From: Acidobacteriota bacterium
GTDB lineage: Bacteria; Acidobacteriota; Vicinamibacteria; Vicinamibacterales; CAVVIG01
NCBI GenBank assembly: GCA_016195295.1
Contig: JACPZV010000220.1
Span: forward strand, 1-8,903
Length of the DNA stretch: 8,903 nt
Direction: 5' to 3'
Part shown: positions 7,201 to 8,903 of the stretch, piece after piece
How the letters are laid out: every line of letters starts with the position of its first letter
Position numbering within the stretch: the stretch's first letter is position 1
Program-made: the position numbers and the translations under genes
The notes under the pieces: generated by a model
Databases searched by the model: none
Told to the model about the DNA's origin: nothing
The model's input: only the letters and a program-made list of their open reading frames with translations

Positions 7201-7542
7201 ATGCGATCGCCCAGGCCGGTGCGCGTCTCGGCACCCGCCATTGAAGTGTGGCTGGGGGCGGAGTTTGGACGCCTGGTCGACATCAGCGCGACCGGCGCGC
7301 TCGTGCGGACGACATCGCCGCTTTCGGCGGGACGCGAGTGTCCATTGATTCTCAACACGCCGCGGGAACCAGCCCGACTGACAGTGCGCGTCGTCTGGGC
7401 GGAGCCGCTGTTGCCCGAAACTTCTGAGGCGCCGTTGCCTCGGAAGGACTATCTCGTCGGCGTCCGGTTCACGGAGCTGCCGCCGATGGCCAAGCAAGTG
7501 GTCTCCGGGCTGTGCGGCCCGGCGTTCTCCCGGAGGGAGTAA
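7201..7542 (+). CDS. PilZ-domain protein
   Basis: This is a 113-residue single-domain protein. The PilZ core is recognised from the D-x-S-x-x-G motif (D27-I-S29-A-T-G32) followed by ALVRT, the mid-domain strand VRVVWAEPL and the terminal YLVGVRFTEL, in the order usual for small PilZ proteins. PilZ domains bind cyclic di-GMP and often control exopolysaccharide synthesis or motility. The N-terminal loop has Arg at 2, 5 and 8, not the canonical RxxxR spacing, so binding may be altered or absent. ATG 7201 is the first start after an in-frame stop at 7132, with no clear ribosome-binding site. It lies 7 nt after the remnant tail. A role in regulating the EPS genes upstream is possible but not shown. 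Confidence 0.75.
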   Translation: MRSPRPVRVSAPAIEVWLGAEFGRLVDISATGALVRTTSPLSAGRECPLILNTPREPARLTVRVVWAEPLLPETSEAPLPRKDYLVGVRFTELPPMAKQVVSGLCGPAFSRRE

Positions 7543-7593
7543 ATGCGTGAGGACGCGATGCAGACGGTCGTGCGCATGATGGGCATGCGATGA
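7543..7593 (+). CDS. 16-residue mini-ORF between the PilZ and GNAT genes
   Basis: The ATG directly abuts the PilZ stop codon, and the frame ends in a TGA that overlaps the next ATG (ATGA at 7590-7593). The peptide reads MREDAMQTVVRMMGMR. GGAGGGAG lies about 2-9 nt upstream, inside the end of the PilZ gene, and could drive initiation here. The ORF may couple translation from PilZ to the following gene, or be the relic of a longer gene. No function is assigned, and chance is possible. Confidence 0.25.
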   Translation: MREDAMQTVVRMMGMR

Positions 7594-7734
7594 GCACTGA
7601 ACATTCCATCCAGGTCACCGAGGCGGTCACGGCCGACGCCGCGCTCGTGGACGCATTCAATCGACTGCTTCCGCAACTCTCTGAGTCGGCGCTGCTGCTG
7701 TCCGTTGAGGACCAACGTCTACCGGCTTCACTAA
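7590..7734 (+). pseudogene. N-terminal stump of a GNAT-family acetyltransferase
   Basis: From ATG 7590, which overlaps the preceding TGA, about 41 codons read like the opening of a GNAT acetyltransferase: VTEAVTADAALVDAFNRLLPQLS, shown here as VTEAVTADAALV then DAFNRLLPQLS, followed by LSVED. In relatives this first helix region is followed by a strand leading to the acetyl-CoA motif. Here family-like sequence stops at about 7713. After that the frame continues only as antisense to the minus-strand repeat gene, whose stop codon lies at 7735-7737. Motif A and motif B are missing, so no active enzyme is expected. The abrupt junction suggests a rearrangement or a misjoined contig. Assignment rests on a short stretch and is moderate. 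Confidence 0.5.
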
Positions 7735-8202
7735 CTACTGTGCGCCTGAAATCACGACGCTGGTCAGCGTGCCGGACGAAGTCAGGAACGACGTGTCGAC
7801 GAGCAGCGAATAGGCCGGCGCCACCGCGCTCGTGTAGAACACCGTTCCATTCTTCGCGTACGTCACTTTGCCGCCAGTCACCGCGACGCGGAATTTGTCG
7901 CCGGTGGCCGCCGTGGTGTCCATTCGATAGACGCCGCCTTCTCGTACATCGATTTCTCCACCCGGCCAGAGAAGCAACGCGAAGTCGATGTCGCCGATCG
8001 TCGTGTCGGTGTTCCCCCGGCTCAGCCCGATGGCGCGTTCCGTCGTCAGTTCGCTGACCGTGAATTCCACGTAACCGTCGCCGGACGCGATCGCCTGCGT
8101 CGAGATGGCGCCGGCATCCTGGCACCCGTTGCAGCCGCCGGTCTTCTGAAGCGATCCGCCGGTGGCGGTCACATTCACAAGCGACGTCCACGCGACCGGC
8201 AC
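7735..8202 (-). repeat. 156-codon protein repeat, last copy
   Basis: This copy spans 468 nt including the stop codon, from VPVAWTSL at the 8202 end to the TAG at 7735. Against the neighbouring copy it has about 30 residue differences in 155 (roughly 80% identity by eye), mostly at the linker-like end. Many DNA differences between copies are at third codon positions, so the protein pattern has been kept while silent sites drifted. Confidence 0.9.
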
Positions 8203-8903
8203 CGGCCCGACGCCGGACATCACCACGTTGCTGAGCGTGGCCGATGTGGTCTCGAGCGAGGTGTCGACGAGCAGCGGATAGGCGGGCGCGACCGCGCTCA
8301 CATAGAACACGGTGCCATTTTTCGCGTAGGTGACTTTCCCGCCTGTCACCGCGATCCGGAACTTGTCGCCCGTGGCGGCGGTCGTGTCGGCGCGGTACGT
8401 TCCGCTCTCGCGCACGTCGATCTCTCCGCCCGGCCACAGCAACAAGGCGAAGTTGATCTCGGCGATCGTCGTGCCAGTGCTGCCGCGGCTGAGCCCAATC
8501 GCGCGCTCCGTCGTCAATTCGCTGACGGTGAACTCGACATACCCGTCACCGGACGCGATGGATTGCGTCGACACCGCGCCGGCATCCTGGCACCCGTCGC
8601 AGCCAGCCGTCTTCTGCAGCGAATTCCCGCTCGCCGTCGTCTTCACCAGCGAGGTCCACACGACGGGCACGGGCGTGGCTGAAGTCGACGGCGGGGTCGT
8701 CGTCGGCGGCTGAGTCGTCGTCGAACCGCTGACCATGTTCACGTTGCTGATCGTGCTGGACATCCCGAGCAGCGCGGTGTCGACGAGCAGCGGATACGTC
8801 GGAGTCGCCGCGCTCTGATAGAACACGGTCCCGTTCTTCGCATACGTCACTTTGCCGCCAGTGACGGAGACTCGGAACACGTCGCCTGTCGCGCCGGTGG
8901 TGT
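7735..8903 (-). CDS. Tandem jelly-roll-like repeat protein (C-terminal part; start lies beyond the window)
   Basis: The minus-strand frame is open from the right edge (8903) to a TAG at 7735-7737. The coding sequence already reads T-T-G-A-T-G-D before the first internal start codon, so the true N-terminus is outside. At least 389 residues are visible: a partial module, an 18-codon Thr/Pro/Ser linker and two complete 156-residue modules. Each module carries WTSLV, SLQKT.GC.GCQDAGA with a CxxC pair, GDGYVEFTVSE, AIGLSRG, FALLLWPGGEIDVRE, GDKFR.AVTGGKVTYAKNGTVFY and LLVDTS. The pattern of GYVEF, a GLS strand, and GD.v.V.v.gg.v.Y.kNG.v recalls concanavalin/SPRY-like beta-sandwiches, suggesting a surface-binding role; this is inference. 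Such modules are familiar at the C-termini of secreted acidobacterial proteins. The missing N-terminal part would be needed to know the function. Confidence 0.75.
   Translation of the reverse strand, partial: TTGATGDVFRVSVTGGKVTYAKNGTVFYQSAATPTYPLLVDTALLGMSSTISNVNMVSGSTTTQPPTTTPPSTSATPVPVVWTSLVKTTASGNSLQKTAGCDGCQDAGAVSTQSIASGDGYVEFTVSELTTERAIGLSRGSTGTTIAEINFALLLWPGGEIDVRESGTYRADTTAATGDKFRIAVTGGKVTYAKNGTVFYVSAVAPAYPLLVDTSLETTSATLSNVVMSGVGPVPVAWTSLVNVTATGGSLQKTGGCNGCQDAGAISTQAIASGDGYVEFTVSELTTERAIGLSRGNTDTTIGDIDFALLLWPGGEIDVREGGVYRMDTTAATGDKFRVAVTGGKVTYAKNGTVFYTSAVAPAYSLLVDTSFLTSSGTLTSVVISGAQ
8203..8670 (-). repeat. 156-codon protein repeat, middle copy
   Basis: This copy has exactly the same 468-nt length as the last copy, running from VPVVWTSL at 8670 to VGP at 8203. 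The Cys pair (GCDGC), the AIGLSRG strand and the KNGTVFY strand are in register with the last copy. Confidence 0.9.
8671..8724 (-). other. Thr/Pro/Ser-rich linker between repeat modules
   Basis: Eighteen codons rich in Thr, Pro and Ser (STTTQPPTTTPPSTSATP) join the partial module to the middle copy. The two complete copies meet with only a short GVGP join, so anchor-to-anchor spacing rises from 468 nt to 516 nt here. Linkers of this type are flexible and exposed in secreted proteins, which supports an extracellular location. Confidence 0.8.
8725..8903 (-). repeat. Partial copy of the 156-codon repeat at the window edge
   Basis: Only the C-terminal third of this copy is visible, from TTGATGD at the edge through FRVSVTGGKVTYAKNGTVFY to NVNMVSG. 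It is more diverged than the other two (VSVTGG for AVTGG, YQSAATPTYP for the SAVAPAY stretch). More copies may lie beyond the window. Confidence 0.85.

Noticed and set aside
7735..8057. Continuation of the GNAT stump frame to a 155-codon ORF
   Set aside because: Beyond ~7713 it is antisense to the conserved repeat modules and reads as Arg/Ser/Pro-rich shadow sequence.
7735..8903. CRISPR or DNA-level satellite array
   Set aside because: The periodicity is 468 nt, coding and in frame, with silent-site divergence; it is a protein repeat.

Overview
The window is GC-rich throughout (roughly two thirds G+C by eye). It carries a tightly packed plus-strand gene block followed by a minus-strand repeat gene that runs off the right edge. 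Several protein types together suggest a soil or environmental acidobacterium, probably of the Vicinamibacteria type: a carboxypeptidase-regulatory-like protein, a PilZ protein, an Asn-ladder beta-helix protein with long conserved rungs, and a tandem jelly-roll-like repeat protein. That taxonomic guess rests on familiarity with such families, not on a search.

Positions 1-5502 look like part of an exopolysaccharide (EPS) locus. In order they hold the C-terminal tail of an asparagine synthase/amidotransferase, a broken GT4 glycosyltransferase, an intact AlgD-like nucleotide-sugar (GDP-mannose/UDP-glucose family) dehydrogenase, and a 957-residue protein. The 957-residue protein joins an exported parallel beta-helix domain to a membrane GT2 glycosyltransferase. 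Junctions are overlaps or a 2-nt gap, so these genes are probably one transcription unit. The logic resembles alginate-type systems: an AlgD-like enzyme makes the uronate donor, a GT2 polymerises at the membrane, and a beta-helix protein acts on the polymer outside. Here the last two steps would sit on one chain. A GNAT acetyltransferase with its own strong ribosome-binding site follows (5582-6277).

Positions 6278-7593 hold a two-hairpin REP-like palindrome and a carboxypeptidase-regulatory-like exported protein that stops early. The apparent C-terminal tail of that protein survives in another frame. Next come a PilZ-domain protein and a 16-codon mini-ORF.

Positions 7590-8903 hold the first ~41 codons of a second GNAT gene, cut off abruptly. 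It meets the 3' end of a minus-strand gene made of near-identical 156-residue modules.

A recurrent theme is damage or fusion at four places: the GT4 gene (~680), the beta-helix/GT2 junction (~4200-4330), the regulatory-like protein (7094) and the second GNAT (~7713). This could be real genome rearrangement or metagenome-assembly error, and the sequence alone cannot decide. No rRNA, tRNA, CRISPR array, insertion sequence or replication origin was seen.
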